Shown here: piece by piece, positions 16,086 to 25,117 of the stretch
Layout of the letters: each line of letters opens with the position of its first letter
How positions within the stretch are numbered: the first letter of the stretch is position 1
NCBI GenBank assembly: GCA_030266525.1
Contig: JAJDIC010000003.1
Span: 1-57,583 of the forward strand
Direction of reading: 5' to 3'
DNA from: Desulfovibrio sp. OttesenSCG-928-G15
GTDB lineage: Bacteria; Desulfobacterota; Desulfovibrionia; Desulfovibrionales; Desulfovibrionaceae
DNA length: 57,583 nucleotides
The notes under the pieces: model-generated
Told to the model about the DNA's origin: nothing
Seen by the model: only the letters and a program-made list of their open reading frames with translations
The model's database searches: none
Program-made: the position numbers and the translations under genes

Positions 16086-17105
16086 TTACTGGGCTTTCTT
16101 TGAAAGAACCATGTCCACAATAGCCTTGCCGTTGTCCGCGTTACCCGCGCCGATAACTTCATAGCACTTGGGCCAAGCGGTGCGTCCAAGGCGTTCCCAT
16201 TCCGGCAGGTCGGAAACCACGCCGAGCAGTTCCATACCGTTCTTTTTCATGCGCTCGTTGTCGTTTTCCAGAATCCAGGCAACCTTGGTGCGCTCATAGT
16301 CCATGGCTTCGCGCCCGGCGCGCAAAAGAGCGTTGCGCTGCTTTTCTGTAAGGCTCTGCAGCCAGGGTTCGGAAGCGAGAAAACCGGAACTGTGCACGGA
16401 ATAGTTAATTTCCGTGGCATACTTTTGCGCTTCATAAAACTTGAGCGACACCACGTTGTTAAGGCAACCTTCCTGCCCGTCCACCACGCCCTGTTGCAGA
16501 GCGTTGAAGGTTTCGGAAAAAGCGACAGCCGTCGGCTCAAGGCCAAGCGCCTTGAAAGTGGCTACCATCAGCGGGTTTTGCGGAGTGCGTATTTTAATGC
16601 CCTTGGCGTCTTCCAGCTTGCGTACCGGATACTTGGGACCGGTGGTCAACTGGCGAAAACCCACGTCCTGAATGGTCAGATAGCGACAGTTGCCTTCCTT
16701 GACCGCCCACTCGTTGTTCTGGTCCCACATGGCGTCGACCAGCTGGCGAAACTGTTCCAGCGAATCAAAAAGATAGGGCATGTTCACCCAGCCGGTGGAG
16801 GGGGCAAACACAGCAAAGTTGTTGGTGGCGACCAGGGAAATGTTGATTGTGCCAAGCTGCATGGCGCGCACGGTTTCCTGCTCGTCGCCAAGCTGCATGC
16901 TCGGGTAGACCTTGAAGTCGAATTCGTTGTCGGAATACTGGTTTGCCAATTCCATCAGTTTTTGCATGGTAATATTGACATAGTTTTCCGGATCAAGGTC
17001 CAGCGAAGACGCCAGCGTTATGGTCACTTTTCCGGCGGCAAAGGCGGGCGCGGCGCTCACAAAAAGCATGGCTGCGCATACAAGGCTGATGGCGATTTTT
17101 CTCAT
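16086..17105 (-). CDS. dctP: TRAP transporter periplasmic substrate-binding protein DctP
   Basis: 339 residues: signal peptide (MRKIAISLVCAAMLFVSAAPAFA) and the full DctP fold. Typical motifs are KVYPSMQLGDEQETVRAMQLG, VFAPSTGWVNMPYLFDS, the substrate Arg region KGIKIRTPQNPLMVATFKALG and VDGQEGCLNNVVSLKFYE. The Arg in KIRTPQNP is the residue that normally holds a substrate carboxylate. It captures the solute in the periplasm and delivers it to DctQM. It is 157 bp downstream of the carbamoylase gene on the same strand and probably co-transcribed. The ligand is unknown; a carboxylate is expected. Confidence 0.93.
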   Translation of the reverse strand: MRKIAISLVCAAMLFVSAAPAFAAGKVTITLASSLDLDPENYVNITMQKLMELANQYSDNEFDFKVYPSMQLGDEQETVRAMQLGTINISLVATNNFAVFAPSTGWVNMPYLFDSLEQFRQLVDAMWDQNNEWAVKEGNCRYLTIQDVGFRQLTTGPKYPVRKLEDAKGIKIRTPQNPLMVATFKALGLEPTAVAFSETFNALQQGVVDGQEGCLNNVVSLKFYEAQKYATEINYSVHSSGFLASEPWLQSLTEKQRNALLRAGREAMDYERTKVAWILENDNERMKKNGMELLGVVSDLPEWERLGRTAWPKCYEVIGAGNADNGKAIVDMVLSKKAQ

Positions 17106-17262
17106 TGTTCTCTCCAGGTTATGGTAAAAATAATGCTTGTCGTGTCCTGTCTGCTTCGATGCTTTCGGCGACCAGCGGGCGCTCCCCTCTGAACTCCCCG
17201 TCAGCGGGCGCGGCCCCCTGGAGCCGCAAATTCTGTTCTGCCTCTATCGTACGAGAGTTTCC

Positions 17263-18513
17263 TTAAAAACTTTTTACCGTTTCTTCCAATACCTGTGCAC
17301 CGAGGCACAGGTGCTCCGCCTCGGTATATTCCTGCGGGCAATGGCTCAGTCCGTTTTTACTCGGTACAAAGAGCATGGCTACAGGCACTTTTGCGCCCAG
17401 GGCAGCGGCATCATGGGCCGGACCGCTGGGCAGAAGGAGCGGCTCTTCGCCCAAAACGGTTGCCGAGTTGCGCAGTTTTTCCATCAGGGCCGCGTCCATA
17501 CGCACGCCTCCGCTGGCGGAAAGGCGGGTTATGGTTAGCCCGAGGCCGCGTTTTTCAGCCGTTTCGCGCAGCAGCGCGGTCATGCGCTCCCAGCCCGCGT
17601 CCAGAGTTTGCGGGTCCACGTGGCGAATATCCACGGTAAACCGCACCCTGTCCGCAATAACTATGCCCACACCCGGCTCGCAATCCACACGCCCGACGGT
17701 GCATGAAAAATCCTGGCCGTACTCACCGCGCAGGCAGCATTGCTCAAGCCGATGCGCGGCTTCCGCAAAGCCCGCCATTGCGTCGGCCCGTCCCTGCATG
17801 GGGCTGGCCGCATGATCAGAGCGACCGGTAAATACCACTTCATGCAGGCGCATGCCAAAGACAGCCGTCACCAGACCAAGGCTTTTGCCCGCCTTTTCAA
17901 GCACGCTGTTCTGCTCTATGTGCACTTCCAGAAAAGCCGCAACTTCTGCCGGGTCTATTTGCTGCCCAGGCAAATCTTCCGGCGTAAGGCCGAACCCGCG
18001 CAGGATATCTCCGGCTTTTTTCCCGTCCGGTCGTTGCAGTTCGCACAACTCCTGCACCGAAATGCCGCCGGTTACAGCCTTGCTGCCAAGACAGGTACAG
18101 CCGAAGTTGGAGCCTTCTTCCTCGACAAAGGCAATAAACCCCAGACTGCAAGGCGGTACGCAGTCTTGCTCATGCAAAGAGCGCAATACTTCCAGCGCAG
18201 CGACAACGCCGTATATGCCGTCATATGCGCCCCCGTTTTTGACCGAATCAAAATGCGAACCCAGAAGAAGCGTTCTGGAACGGTCCCTGCCGGGCATTTC
18301 GGCCCTGATGTTGCCTATGCCGTCAGTCCACGGACAAAGCCCCAAAGCCCGGAGTTCCGCCTCGATATATGACCTGGCCTGCCTGTCGGCATCCGACCAG
18401 GAAAAGCGGGTAACGCCGCTTGTTGTGCCGCTCTTTGAGCCGTCCGCGCTTCCGGGCCTGTCGCTGCACCGGGAAAGGCGCTCCAGATCGTGCAGAATTC
18501 TATCCTTGTTCAT
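17263..18513 (-). CDS. M20-family amidase/carbamoylase (hydantoinase-carbamoylase type)
   Basis: 416 residues. Metal site: LLGSHFDSV (His, Asp), GGAYDGIYGV, FVEEEGSNFG (catalytic Glu) and FLEVHIEQ, with SDHAASP in the lid and GPAHDAAALG near the C-terminus. These are the signatures of N-carbamoyl-L-amino-acid hydrolase / allantoate amidohydrolase / beta-ureidopropionase. Such cytoplasmic dimers with a binuclear metal centre cleave a carbamoyl or similar amide, releasing an amino acid, CO2 and ammonia. It overlaps no gene but is only 8 nt after the amidohydrolase, so they are co-translated. The exact substrate is not determined by sequence. It should act on what the TRAP system imports. Confidence 0.88.
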   Translation of the reverse strand: MNKDRILHDLERLSRCSDRPGSADGSKSGTTSGVTRFSWSDADRQARSYIEAELRALGLCPWTDGIGNIRAEMPGRDRSRTLLLGSHFDSVKNGGAYDGIYGVVAALEVLRSLHEQDCVPPCSLGFIAFVEEEGSNFGCTCLGSKAVTGGISVQELCELQRPDGKKAGDILRGFGLTPEDLPGQQIDPAEVAAFLEVHIEQNSVLEKAGKSLGLVTAVFGMRLHEVVFTGRSDHAASPMQGRADAMAGFAEAAHRLEQCCLRGEYGQDFSCTVGRVDCEPGVGIVIADRVRFTVDIRHVDPQTLDAGWERMTALLRETAEKRGLGLTITRLSASGGVRMDAALMEKLRNSATVLGEEPLLLPSGPAHDAAALGAKVPVAMLFVPSKNGLSHCPQEYTEAEHLCLGAQVLEETVKSF

Positions 18514-18521
18514 GCCCTTGC

Positions 18522-20147
18522 CTATGTCCCGTCATACACCGTTTTCCCGCCGCAAATAGTCATGCGTACCGGGATATTTTTGATGCAATCAGGCGAGGCC
18601 TCTTCAATGGCCTCTCCCAGCAGGACAAAATCCGCATAGCGCCCCGGCTCTATGCGCCCTCGGTCATGCTCTCCCATGCAGCACAGCGCGGCGTGCGCGG
18701 TATAAGCCAAAAGCGCGTCCCTCGGTGAAATGCGCTGCTCACTGCCAAGCACTGCGCCGGATGAAGTTTTCCTGTTTACCGCCGCATGCATGCTGCCCAA
18801 AGCAGTAACCGGCAGAACCGGTGTGTCCACATGCAGGCCAAAAGGCATGCCCAGACGAACGCAGGTGCCTGCCGGGTTAAGGCGCGAAGCCCGCTCAGGG
18901 CCAAGAAAAACATCCCGGTGCCTGTCTCCCCATACCTCGATATGGCGGGAGAAAAAAGTCGGGATAATGCCACAGGCCTGCATCCGCTCAAGCTGTGAAT
19001 CAGAAGCCATCTGGGCATGAATGAGCATGTGACGCAAGTCCTTGCGTGGGTCTTGGCCATAGGCGGCCTCAAAGGCCGCAAGGGCAGTTTCAAGGGCCCG
19101 GTCACCGTTCACGTGCACGGCGGTCTGAATGCCTTCGGCGTGGTGCCGGGCAATGAATTCCGCCACCTCTTCCTCCGGCTGCAACAAATCGCCAAGCAAC
19201 TGCGGTTTCGTATGGTATGCCTCGCACAGGGCAGCGGTAAAGCCCTGAATGGAGCCGTCCGCAAAGAATTTCGCCCCGCCAAGGCTGAGAAAATCGCTTT
19301 GCAGCGACCACAGGCCATAGGGCAAAAAATCTTCCATAACCGGGGGAATCATTTGCAGATAACAACGCGCATCAAGCCGTCCGGCGCGGGCCAGGGAAGC
19401 GTAGGCCCGCAGCATGGTGCGCGCGTCGCCGTTAAAGCCTATGCCGCCGTCAATAATTGTGGTGAAGCCACAGCGGTTATACTCTGCCACAGCTTTGACC
19501 ATGTTCTCGGCTGTGGTTGCCGCGTCCGGCGCGGGCAAACGGTCAAAGGCGTAAAAGGCGGCGGTTTCGGACAAAAGCCCGGTGGGCAGGCCGTCTGCGC
19601 CCAAAACCACCTCGCCGCCGGGAATGACCTTGCCGTCCATCAACCCGAGCTCCTTGAGCGCGGCTGTATTGGCATAAGCGAAATGCAGGGAGACATGGCT
19701 CACAAACACAGGCCGGTCGGCGCAGACCGCGTCCAGAGCAAGGCGTGTAAGGTGCCCGCTTGTCGGGGTGAGCGTGTCGTCATAGGCGTAGCCGAGCACC
19801 CAGGAATTTTCCGTACCGCCCGGATTGCCAGTGGAAGCCGCCTTTTTGCGCAGAGCCGCACAAGCAGCTTCGGGGGTAGAGCGCTCGCCCCCGCAATGCA
19901 CCTGCTCAATACATTTGCTGTAAGAGGAAAGATGGCTGTGCGTGTCAATAAAGCCGGGGTACAACACGCCGCCGCCAAGGTCCACAATTTTACACGGGCC
20001 GGGGCTGGCATAGGCAGCCACGTCCGCAAGGGAACCAACAGCCTCGATTCTGCCTTCGGCTACACACACGGCTTCCGCTTCGGGAACCTCGTCCCAAAGG
20101 GTTACGATTTTCGCTCCGGTAAAGATCTTGCGGCGTATTGCTCGCAT
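18522..20147 (-). CDS. Amidohydrolase family 3 (YtcJ-like) metal-dependent hydrolase
   Basis: 541 residues from ATG 20147 (GAGAGG SD; the frame is open to 20261 without an SD). Motifs: PGFIDTHSHLSSY (metal HxH), GGAKFFADGSIQGFTA, VHVNGDRALE, MLIHAQMAS and, near the C-terminus, GRIEPGRYADFVLL. Amidohydrolase-3 enzymes hydrolyse N-acyl, N-formyl or imide-type bonds in the cytoplasm. It is first in the minus-strand operon with the carbamoylase and TRAP genes and divergent from the sigma-54 activator, so it probably starts or completes breakdown of the imported compound. The substrate is unresolved. Confidence 0.88.
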   Translation of the reverse strand: MRAIRRKIFTGAKIVTLWDEVPEAEAVCVAEGRIEAVGSLADVAAYASPGPCKIVDLGGGVLYPGFIDTHSHLSSYSKCIEQVHCGGERSTPEAACAALRKKAASTGNPGGTENSWVLGYAYDDTLTPTSGHLTRLALDAVCADRPVFVSHVSLHFAYANTAALKELGLMDGKVIPGGEVVLGADGLPTGLLSETAAFYAFDRLPAPDAATTAENMVKAVAEYNRCGFTTIIDGGIGFNGDARTMLRAYASLARAGRLDARCYLQMIPPVMEDFLPYGLWSLQSDFLSLGGAKFFADGSIQGFTAALCEAYHTKPQLLGDLLQPEEEVAEFIARHHAEGIQTAVHVNGDRALETALAAFEAAYGQDPRKDLRHMLIHAQMASDSQLERMQACGIIPTFFSRHIEVWGDRHRDVFLGPERASRLNPAGTCVRLGMPFGLHVDTPVLPVTALGSMHAAVNRKTSSGAVLGSEQRISPRDALLAYTAHAALCCMGEHDRGRIEPGRYADFVLLGEAIEEASPDCIKNIPVRMTICGGKTVYDGT

Positions 20148-20188
20148 GGATTGTGCCTCTCTCGCTTTCTGACGTTGGGGCGCGGCAT

Positions 20189-20204
20189 TGCACGTTGTGC
20201 GCCT
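20189..20204 (-). promoter_or_regulatory. Possible sigma-54 promoter of the catabolic operon
   Basis: On the minus strand AGGCGCACAACGTGCA keeps GG and GC at the invariant 10-nt spacing, with partial -24/-12 flanks. It would start RNA about 30 nt before the amidohydrolase ATG. It is a weak match; context with a divergent sigma-54 activator is the main support. Confidence 0.35.
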
Positions 20205-20321
20205 GCCACTGCCGGGAGAAAAGCAAGGAACATGCCTACAAGGGAAAGTGTATAATTTCAAGATATTATGAAAAGAGCACTCCTGAACGTATGAGCGTAT
20301 TCAGAATTTTTCCAATATTTT

Positions 20322-20335
20322 AGACAAAACTGTCT
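20322..20335. promoter_or_regulatory. Short inverted repeat, possible activator site
   Basis: AGACA-AAAC-TGTCT lies between the divergent genes, about 125 bp upstream of the putative sigma-54 start of the operon. AAGACAAAG follows near 20350. The position suits an enhancer or operator. Confidence 0.35.
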
Positions 20336-20383
20336 TTATTTTTGAACAAGACAAAGGTACGGTAGAAAAAAAGGAAAATTCCT

Positions 20384-23056
20384 GTGGACGCACCAGCATA
20401 CGAAGCGCTTTTGACCCAGGCATTGGCCGTTTCGGCCAGACCGGTAAAGGGAACCGCCCTGGCCAGCCTTGCGGGGGTTACGAAAACAGCTGCCGAATCA
20501 ACGCTGCGCGGCTTATGCGCCAAAGGCCTTGCCGTTCGCCTGCCCGGTGGCTCGTGGCAGACAAAAATCCGCCTGGAGCAAGCGGAGTCTGCCCGGAACC
20601 TGCTGCGCGAAGAAGCGCCCGAAGACAGCCTCCCCCTGCACCTGTCCTTTCTCGCTGACCGGATTTGGGTTGAGCATATAGATCATATGCTGGCCTTTCT
20701 TGATGAACAGTTGCGGGTGGGCAGCCCCGCGGCCCAGGTATGCCTGAAACTGGTAGCGGAATTCTTTTTGCAACTCGGCACGCGCCTTGTGCAACAGCCG
20801 GACCCGGTGCAGAATCGGAAATTTCTGGAAACCGTCATCCTGCTGCAGGTTCTGTGTTTTTCCAACCGCCTGTGCACGGACGAGGCCACGCGCCTCTCCT
20901 ACCTGTATTACGAAATCAATTTGCCCTTCCGCTCCGAAGGCTTCCCCCTGTATCTGGAACTGGTCAAGAAATTCACGGACTTCTCGCTGTCCAAAGGCAG
21001 TATCGCCAAGGGCCTTGCCCAGTCGCTGGTGCAATTGCCCGACCCTTCCGGGAATACAAACCCGCTCTCGCTGCAAGCAAACCCCTTTGTTTCTGTATTC
21101 AAGGAGCTTTTCTCAACGGTTGAGCATAAAAGCGGTCAGGCGGAAACCCAGATACTGAACGTGATAGCCACGGGTTTGAGCCATATCGCCATGCATATGC
21201 GCAATTTTTCCATATCGGAACAAATCGCCACCGCACTGCTGAATATTGATCAGGATTCGCGCCAGGCCAATGACGCCATTTCCATGATCTGGCTAAGCCA
21301 CTACTGCTTTGTGCTTTTGCGCCAGGGCAAGCTGGACGAGGCCGTGGAGCACATCACCCTGCTGTTCAACTGCATAGACACCAAGTCAGACCCGCTCTCC
21401 TTTGCCAGCGCGGCCAGGGGCCTTGCCCTGTACCACTTTTTTCTTGGTCGGGAAAAGCACGCCCATACCGTATTGAGCAAGGAAACCCGCTTTGCCATCG
21501 ATCACAACATCGCCCACGCCCACTTCCTTGACCCCATGAACTTCGACATGCTTTTCGTATTCGAACAAAAAGGCTACCCGCCGGTGCCCCGATATGAACT
21601 GACACCGACCATTGAAGGCGTTCTCGCCCAGGGCAGCCAGCTTATGCAGGGCACGGCGCTGCGCATAAAAGCCCTGCGACTTCGGGCTGAAGGCGGCCAC
21701 CCGGCAGAGGTGATACGCCTCTTGCAAGCCAGCAGAGAAAAACTGCATCCGGAGCGGGACGTGCGCGAACTGGTGCTCACCCTGCACGAACTTGCCAACA
21801 CCCTGACCATTGCGGGTGCCTATGAAGACGCCCGCCATTACCGACAAATCATTGCCGCCCATGCCGGGCGGCCCATTGACCCGGACATTTCCTACCAGCG
21901 CCTTGCCTTCATTGCCACCTGCATTCCGGTTCAGCCCGCCTCCGGCGGAGCGGAAGATGGAGCGCAAAGCGAGACAAGCGGCAGCGCGGCTCAAGCGCGA
22001 GACATAACGCTTGTCAGCCCTCCGGATTTGGATGATGACGTGATTATCGGCGACGGAATGCGGGCCGTGCTGCAAATAGCCGGACAGGCGGCCACATCGG
22101 GAGCGCAGATACTGTTGCAAGGAGAAACCGGTGTGGGCAAGGAGCTGGTGGCCCGGCATATTCACGCCCAAAGCGGACGCAACGGGGCTTTTGTCGCCAT
22201 CCACCCTGCCAGCACCTCGGAAACGCTGTTTGAAAGTGAATTCTTCGGGCACGAGCGCGGCGCTTTTACCGGGGCAACCGCAACACGCAAAGGCTTTTTT
22301 GAAGAAGCGGATCAGGGCACGCTGTTCATTGACGAAGTGGGCGACATACCGCCCCTGCTGCAAACCAAGCTGCTGCGTGTTTTGCAGGAAAAACGCTTCA
22401 TGCGCGTGGGCAGCAACAAACTCATTGACTCAAACTTTCGCCTGATAACCGCCACCCACAAAGACTTGCGCCATGAGGTGGAAAGGGGCCTCTTCCGACG
22501 CGATTTGCTGTTTCGCATTGCCGTGATTCCCATTTTCATCCCCCCCCTGCGCGAGCGTAGCGGCGATATTCTGCCGCTGGCTCTAGCCTATCTGGCAAAA
22601 TTCAGCCGCATGTATGCCAAAACCACCCCGAAGCTGGACGCCCAAGCCAAAGCGGCGCTGACCAGCTACCCCTGGCCCGGCAACGTAAGGGAACTGCGCA
22701 ACGCCATGGAGCGCATAGTGGTTCAGGGTGTCTTCAACCGAGATTTCTTGCGCTACGCTCCCCTGCCGGGCGAAAAGCCCGAAACCCTACCCGCAGTTGG
22801 AGGCGTTCCCCCCTTTGTCGCAGGGAATATGCTGACCGGAGAGTGTGACAAGGCGCACAGCGTACCCGGCCTGTCCGGTTGTGCCGGCCCGCCCGGCCTG
22901 CCCTCGCTGGAGGAAGTGGAAAAGAGCTACCTCGCCCACGTCCTGCATATAACCGGAGGCAAGGTAAGGGGAGAAAACGGCGCGGCAGCGCTGCTCGGCG
23001 TGAAGAGTTCCACGCTGTATGCCATGTTGAAGCGCCATGGACTGGGAAAACGGTGA
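20384..23056 (+). CDS. Sigma-54-dependent transcriptional activator with N-terminal winged helix and TPR-like region
   Basis: 890 residues from GTG 20384 (SD AAGGA). Residues ~1-60 look like a winged helix (KGTALASLAGVTKTAAESTL). Residues ~130-500 are helical and TPR-like. The AAA+ domain (~550-790) has Walker A LQGETGVGKELVARH (~577), HERGAFTGATA (sigma-54 contact, ~625) and Walker B TLFIDEVGD. A Fis-type HTH ends the protein (ENGAAALLGVKSSTLYAMLK). It has no receiver, GAF or PAS, so the helical region is the likely input. It should use ATP to open sigma-54 promoters. Divergent placement points to the adjacent amidohydrolase-TRAP operon as its target (inference). The sigma-54 promoter at 25091 is another candidate. 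Confidence 0.92.
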   Translation: MDAPAYEALLTQALAVSARPVKGTALASLAGVTKTAAESTLRGLCAKGLAVRLPGGSWQTKIRLEQAESARNLLREEAPEDSLPLHLSFLADRIWVEHIDHMLAFLDEQLRVGSPAAQVCLKLVAEFFLQLGTRLVQQPDPVQNRKFLETVILLQVLCFSNRLCTDEATRLSYLYYEINLPFRSEGFPLYLELVKKFTDFSLSKGSIAKGLAQSLVQLPDPSGNTNPLSLQANPFVSVFKELFSTVEHKSGQAETQILNVIATGLSHIAMHMRNFSISEQIATALLNIDQDSRQANDAISMIWLSHYCFVLLRQGKLDEAVEHITLLFNCIDTKSDPLSFASAARGLALYHFFLGREKHAHTVLSKETRFAIDHNIAHAHFLDPMNFDMLFVFEQKGYPPVPRYELTPTIEGVLAQGSQLMQGTALRIKALRLRAEGGHPAEVIRLLQASREKLHPERDVRELVLTLHELANTLTIAGAYEDARHYRQIIAAHAGRPIDPDISYQRLAFIATCIPVQPASGGAEDGAQSETSGSAAQARDITLVSPPDLDDDVIIGDGMRAVLQIAGQAATSGAQILLQGETGVGKELVARHIHAQSGRNGAFVAIHPASTSETLFESEFFGHERGAFTGATATRKGFFEEADQGTLFIDEVGDIPPLLQTKLLRVLQEKRFMRVGSNKLIDSNFRLITATHKDLRHEVERGLFRRDLLFRIAVIPIFIPPLRERSGDILPLALAYLAKFSRMYAKTTPKLDAQAKAALTSYPWPGNVRELRNAMERIVVQGVFNRDFLRYAPLPGEKPETLPAVGGVPPFVAGNMLTGECDKAHSVPGLSGCAGPPGLPSLEEVEKSYLAHVLHITGGKVRGENGAAALLGVKSSTLYAMLKRHGLGKR

Positions 23057-23102
23057 CGGGCAAAACGCGGGCAGGGGGGGCAAAAGATATCTCGCGACTA
23101 CC

Positions 23103-24185
23103 CTATCCAAGCCGCGAACTCTTCGCGTTCTTCAGATAACCATTGGCGAAAGAAGCCGCGTCCATGGCCTGCTTTCCCGCCGGTTTGAGCTTTGTCACGG
23201 CGTAGCAGCCTTCGCCACAGCGGACAAGCAAGGCGTTTTCCACGACTCCCAGGATGTCTCCGCAGCCTGCCGTCTCTGCTTTTTCTTCGCACCGGGCAGA
23301 CATTTTTTCTGACAAGGGGAATACGCCGGGAAATATTTGTACGGCTAGGGGTTCTTCGCCTTCCCGCTCCAGCGTCAGCTGCGCGCCGGGCCAGGGGGTA
23401 AGGCCCCGTATGGCGGCGTGCAGGCGGATTGGGGTCAGGGCAAGGTCCAGACGGCTTTCTTCTTTTGTCAGCTTGGCGGCGTGGCTGACACGGGCTTCGT
23501 CCTGGGGAATGGAAGCGAGTGCTCCGGCACGTAGCCGTTCCAGGGCCAGCAGCAGCAGTTCTGCCCCCTCTCTGGCCAGTTCTTCGTGCAGACTTGCGGA
23601 TGTGTCGTTCAGGTCAATACCGACGGCCCGCTGCATGAGCATGGGGCCGGTATCCAGACCAGCTTCCATACGCATGATGGTTACACCGGTAATGTGGTCC
23701 GCTGCCATGATCGAGCGCTGAATGGGCGCGGCCCCGCGATATTTGGGCAGGAGCGACGCGTGCACATTGATCGGCATCAGGCTGGGGATATTCAGAACGC
23801 GTTGGGGCAGGATAAGGCCATACGCCGCTACCAGCAGCACATCCGGTTTGAGGCCCGCCAGATGTTCCGCGGCTGCATCACCTTCCGGGGTATTTTTGAA
23901 ATTGAGCGGTTGGAATACGGGAATGCCCAAAGATTCGGCCAGCACCTTGACCGGAGGCGGAGTGAGTTTTTTGCCCCGCCCGGCCGGGCGATCCGGCTGG
24001 GTGTAGGCGGCAAGAATCTGGACGTGTTCGCTTGCAGCCACTTTTTGCATGATGGTGGCCGCAAATTCGGGGGTGCCCATAAAAACAGCCCTGAGCGGGG
24101 GCTTTTGCGCTGCGGCCTTTCCTGCCTTGTCCTGCACTCTTTTGCGCTCTGTCGCGCCCTCCGCCGGTGCTTGCTCCGCGTTCAT
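23103..24185 (-). CDS. fmt: Methionyl-tRNA formyltransferase
   Basis: 360 residues. The N-terminal formyltransferase domain has VFMGTPEFAATIM, the folate/active-site NVHASLLPKYRGAAPIQRSI and ADHITGVTIMRMEAGLDTGP. The C-terminal OB-like domain starts near 240 (GLTPWPGAQLTL). It formylates initiator Met-tRNA with 10-formyl-THF. It has about 30 extra charged residues before LRAVFMGTPEFA, so an internal start is conceivable, but the ATG at 24185 overlaps the def stop (ATGA), which supports it. It is the classic def-fmt pair, converging on the sigma-54 activator gene. Confidence 0.95.
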   Translation of the reverse strand: MNAEQAPAEGATERKRVQDKAGKAAAQKPPLRAVFMGTPEFAATIMQKVAASEHVQILAAYTQPDRPAGRGKKLTPPPVKVLAESLGIPVFQPLNFKNTPEGDAAAEHLAGLKPDVLLVAAYGLILPQRVLNIPSLMPINVHASLLPKYRGAAPIQRSIMAADHITGVTIMRMEAGLDTGPMLMQRAVGIDLNDTSASLHEELAREGAELLLLALERLRAGALASIPQDEARVSHAAKLTKEESRLDLALTPIRLHAAIRGLTPWPGAQLTLEREGEEPLAVQIFPGVFPLSEKMSARCEEKAETAGCGDILGVVENALLVRCGEGCYAVTKLKPAGKQAMDAASFANGYLKNAKSSRLG

Positions 24186-24682
24186 GCCTTGCCCTTTTTC
24201 AGAATTTTGCGGTCCAGCATGTTTCTTTTCAGCCGGCTGATGTGATCAATAAAAAGGATGCCTTCCAGATGTTCGCACTCGTGCTGGGCGCAAATGGCCA
24301 GCGTGTCTTCGGCGTCAAATTCTACCGGGTTGCCGTCCAGATCCGTGGCCTTGATGTGGGCCTGGGCCATTCTTTTTACCGTGGAAGTAAAGCCGAGTAC
24401 GGAGAGGCAGCCTTCGTCAGAGTCTATCTCCGGGCCGGAAAGGGTGATTTCCGGGTTGATCAGCACCCGCAAGTCTTCCTGTCGGTCCGGGCCGGAAACA
24501 TCAATGAGCACAAGGCGAATATTTTCGCCCACCTGGGGCGCGGCAAGGCCGATGCCGTCGCGGGCATACATGGTTTCCGCCATGTTGGCCACAAGCTCAC
24601 GCAGTTCGGGAGTTATTTCGGTAACGGGCCTGGAAACACGCGCAAGGCGGGGGTCGGGATATTGCAGAACAGGAAGAATCAT
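24182..24682 (-). CDS. def: Peptide deformylase
   Basis: 166 residues with all three PDF motifs: GIGLAAPQVG (~45-54), EGCLSV with the metal Cys (~92), and QHECEHLEG with the HExxH metal site and catalytic Glu (~135-143). It removes the formyl group from nascent proteins, the counterpart of Fmt. The ATG at 24682 has AAGGG five bases upstream. The longer frame to 24730 adds an SD-less lysine-rich stretch and was rejected. It is co-transcribed with fmt through a 4-bp overlap. Confidence 0.96.
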   Translation of the reverse strand: MILPVLQYPDPRLARVSRPVTEITPELRELVANMAETMYARDGIGLAAPQVGENIRLVLIDVSGPDRQEDLRVLINPEITLSGPEIDSDEGCLSVLGFTSTVKRMAQAHIKATDLDGNPVEFDAEDTLAICAQHECEHLEGILFIDHISRLKRNMLDRKILKKGKA

Positions 24683-24966
24683 AAATGCCCTTTTTTTAAA
24701 CGCGTCCGATAGCAGCCAGGCAACAACCAAAGCCCGGCAGTTGCTTCAATAGTGTGTCGCTGTGAAAGAATAAGCAATATCTGAAAAAAGAAAAGGGCGC
24801 AAAGGAGCACAAATTGTATCGGGCCGGCAATGTTCTTGTCGGTGCGGGAGAAGAACGCCTTTCCCATAAGAAAAGAACCGGGGCTGGGCGGAGGCTGCTC
24901 GCCTGCGCAGAAAGAAATATCGTGCGGCAGGGAGGAGTGTGCGATTTTGCACAAAACGAGGAGTTC

Positions 24967-25026
24967 GTATTCGCTCAATAGCGCACAAATCGTGCGCTAT
25001 CGCCCGTGCGTATTCGCTCTATTGCG
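24967..25026 (+). promoter_or_regulatory. Direct and inverted repeats upstream of a sigma-54 promoter
   Basis: GTATTCGCTCAATAGCG (24967-24983) recurs as GTATTCGCTCTATTGCG (25010-25026), 43 bp apart (about four helix turns). Between them ATAGCGCAC (24978-24986) and GTGCGCTAT (24992-25000) form a perfect 9-bp inverted repeat. They lie 65-125 bp upstream of the -24 element, where enhancer-binding proteins usually bind. Confidence 0.6.
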
Positions 25027-25090
25027 AGGTTTACAATTTAACGCTTCTGTATATATAAGAAAATACAGTAGTTTTTACTTTAAAACATTT

Positions 25091-25107
25091 TTGGCACGGG
25101 CTTTGCT
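25091..25107 (+). promoter_or_regulatory. Consensus sigma-54 promoter
   Basis: TTGGCACGGGCTTTGCT matches the -24/-12 consensus TGGCACG-N4-TTGCW at every fixed position. The predicted start is about 25117-25119. No ORF with an SD follows; a structured, terminated noncoding segment does. Confidence 0.85.
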
Positions 25108-25117
25108 TATAGTAAAG

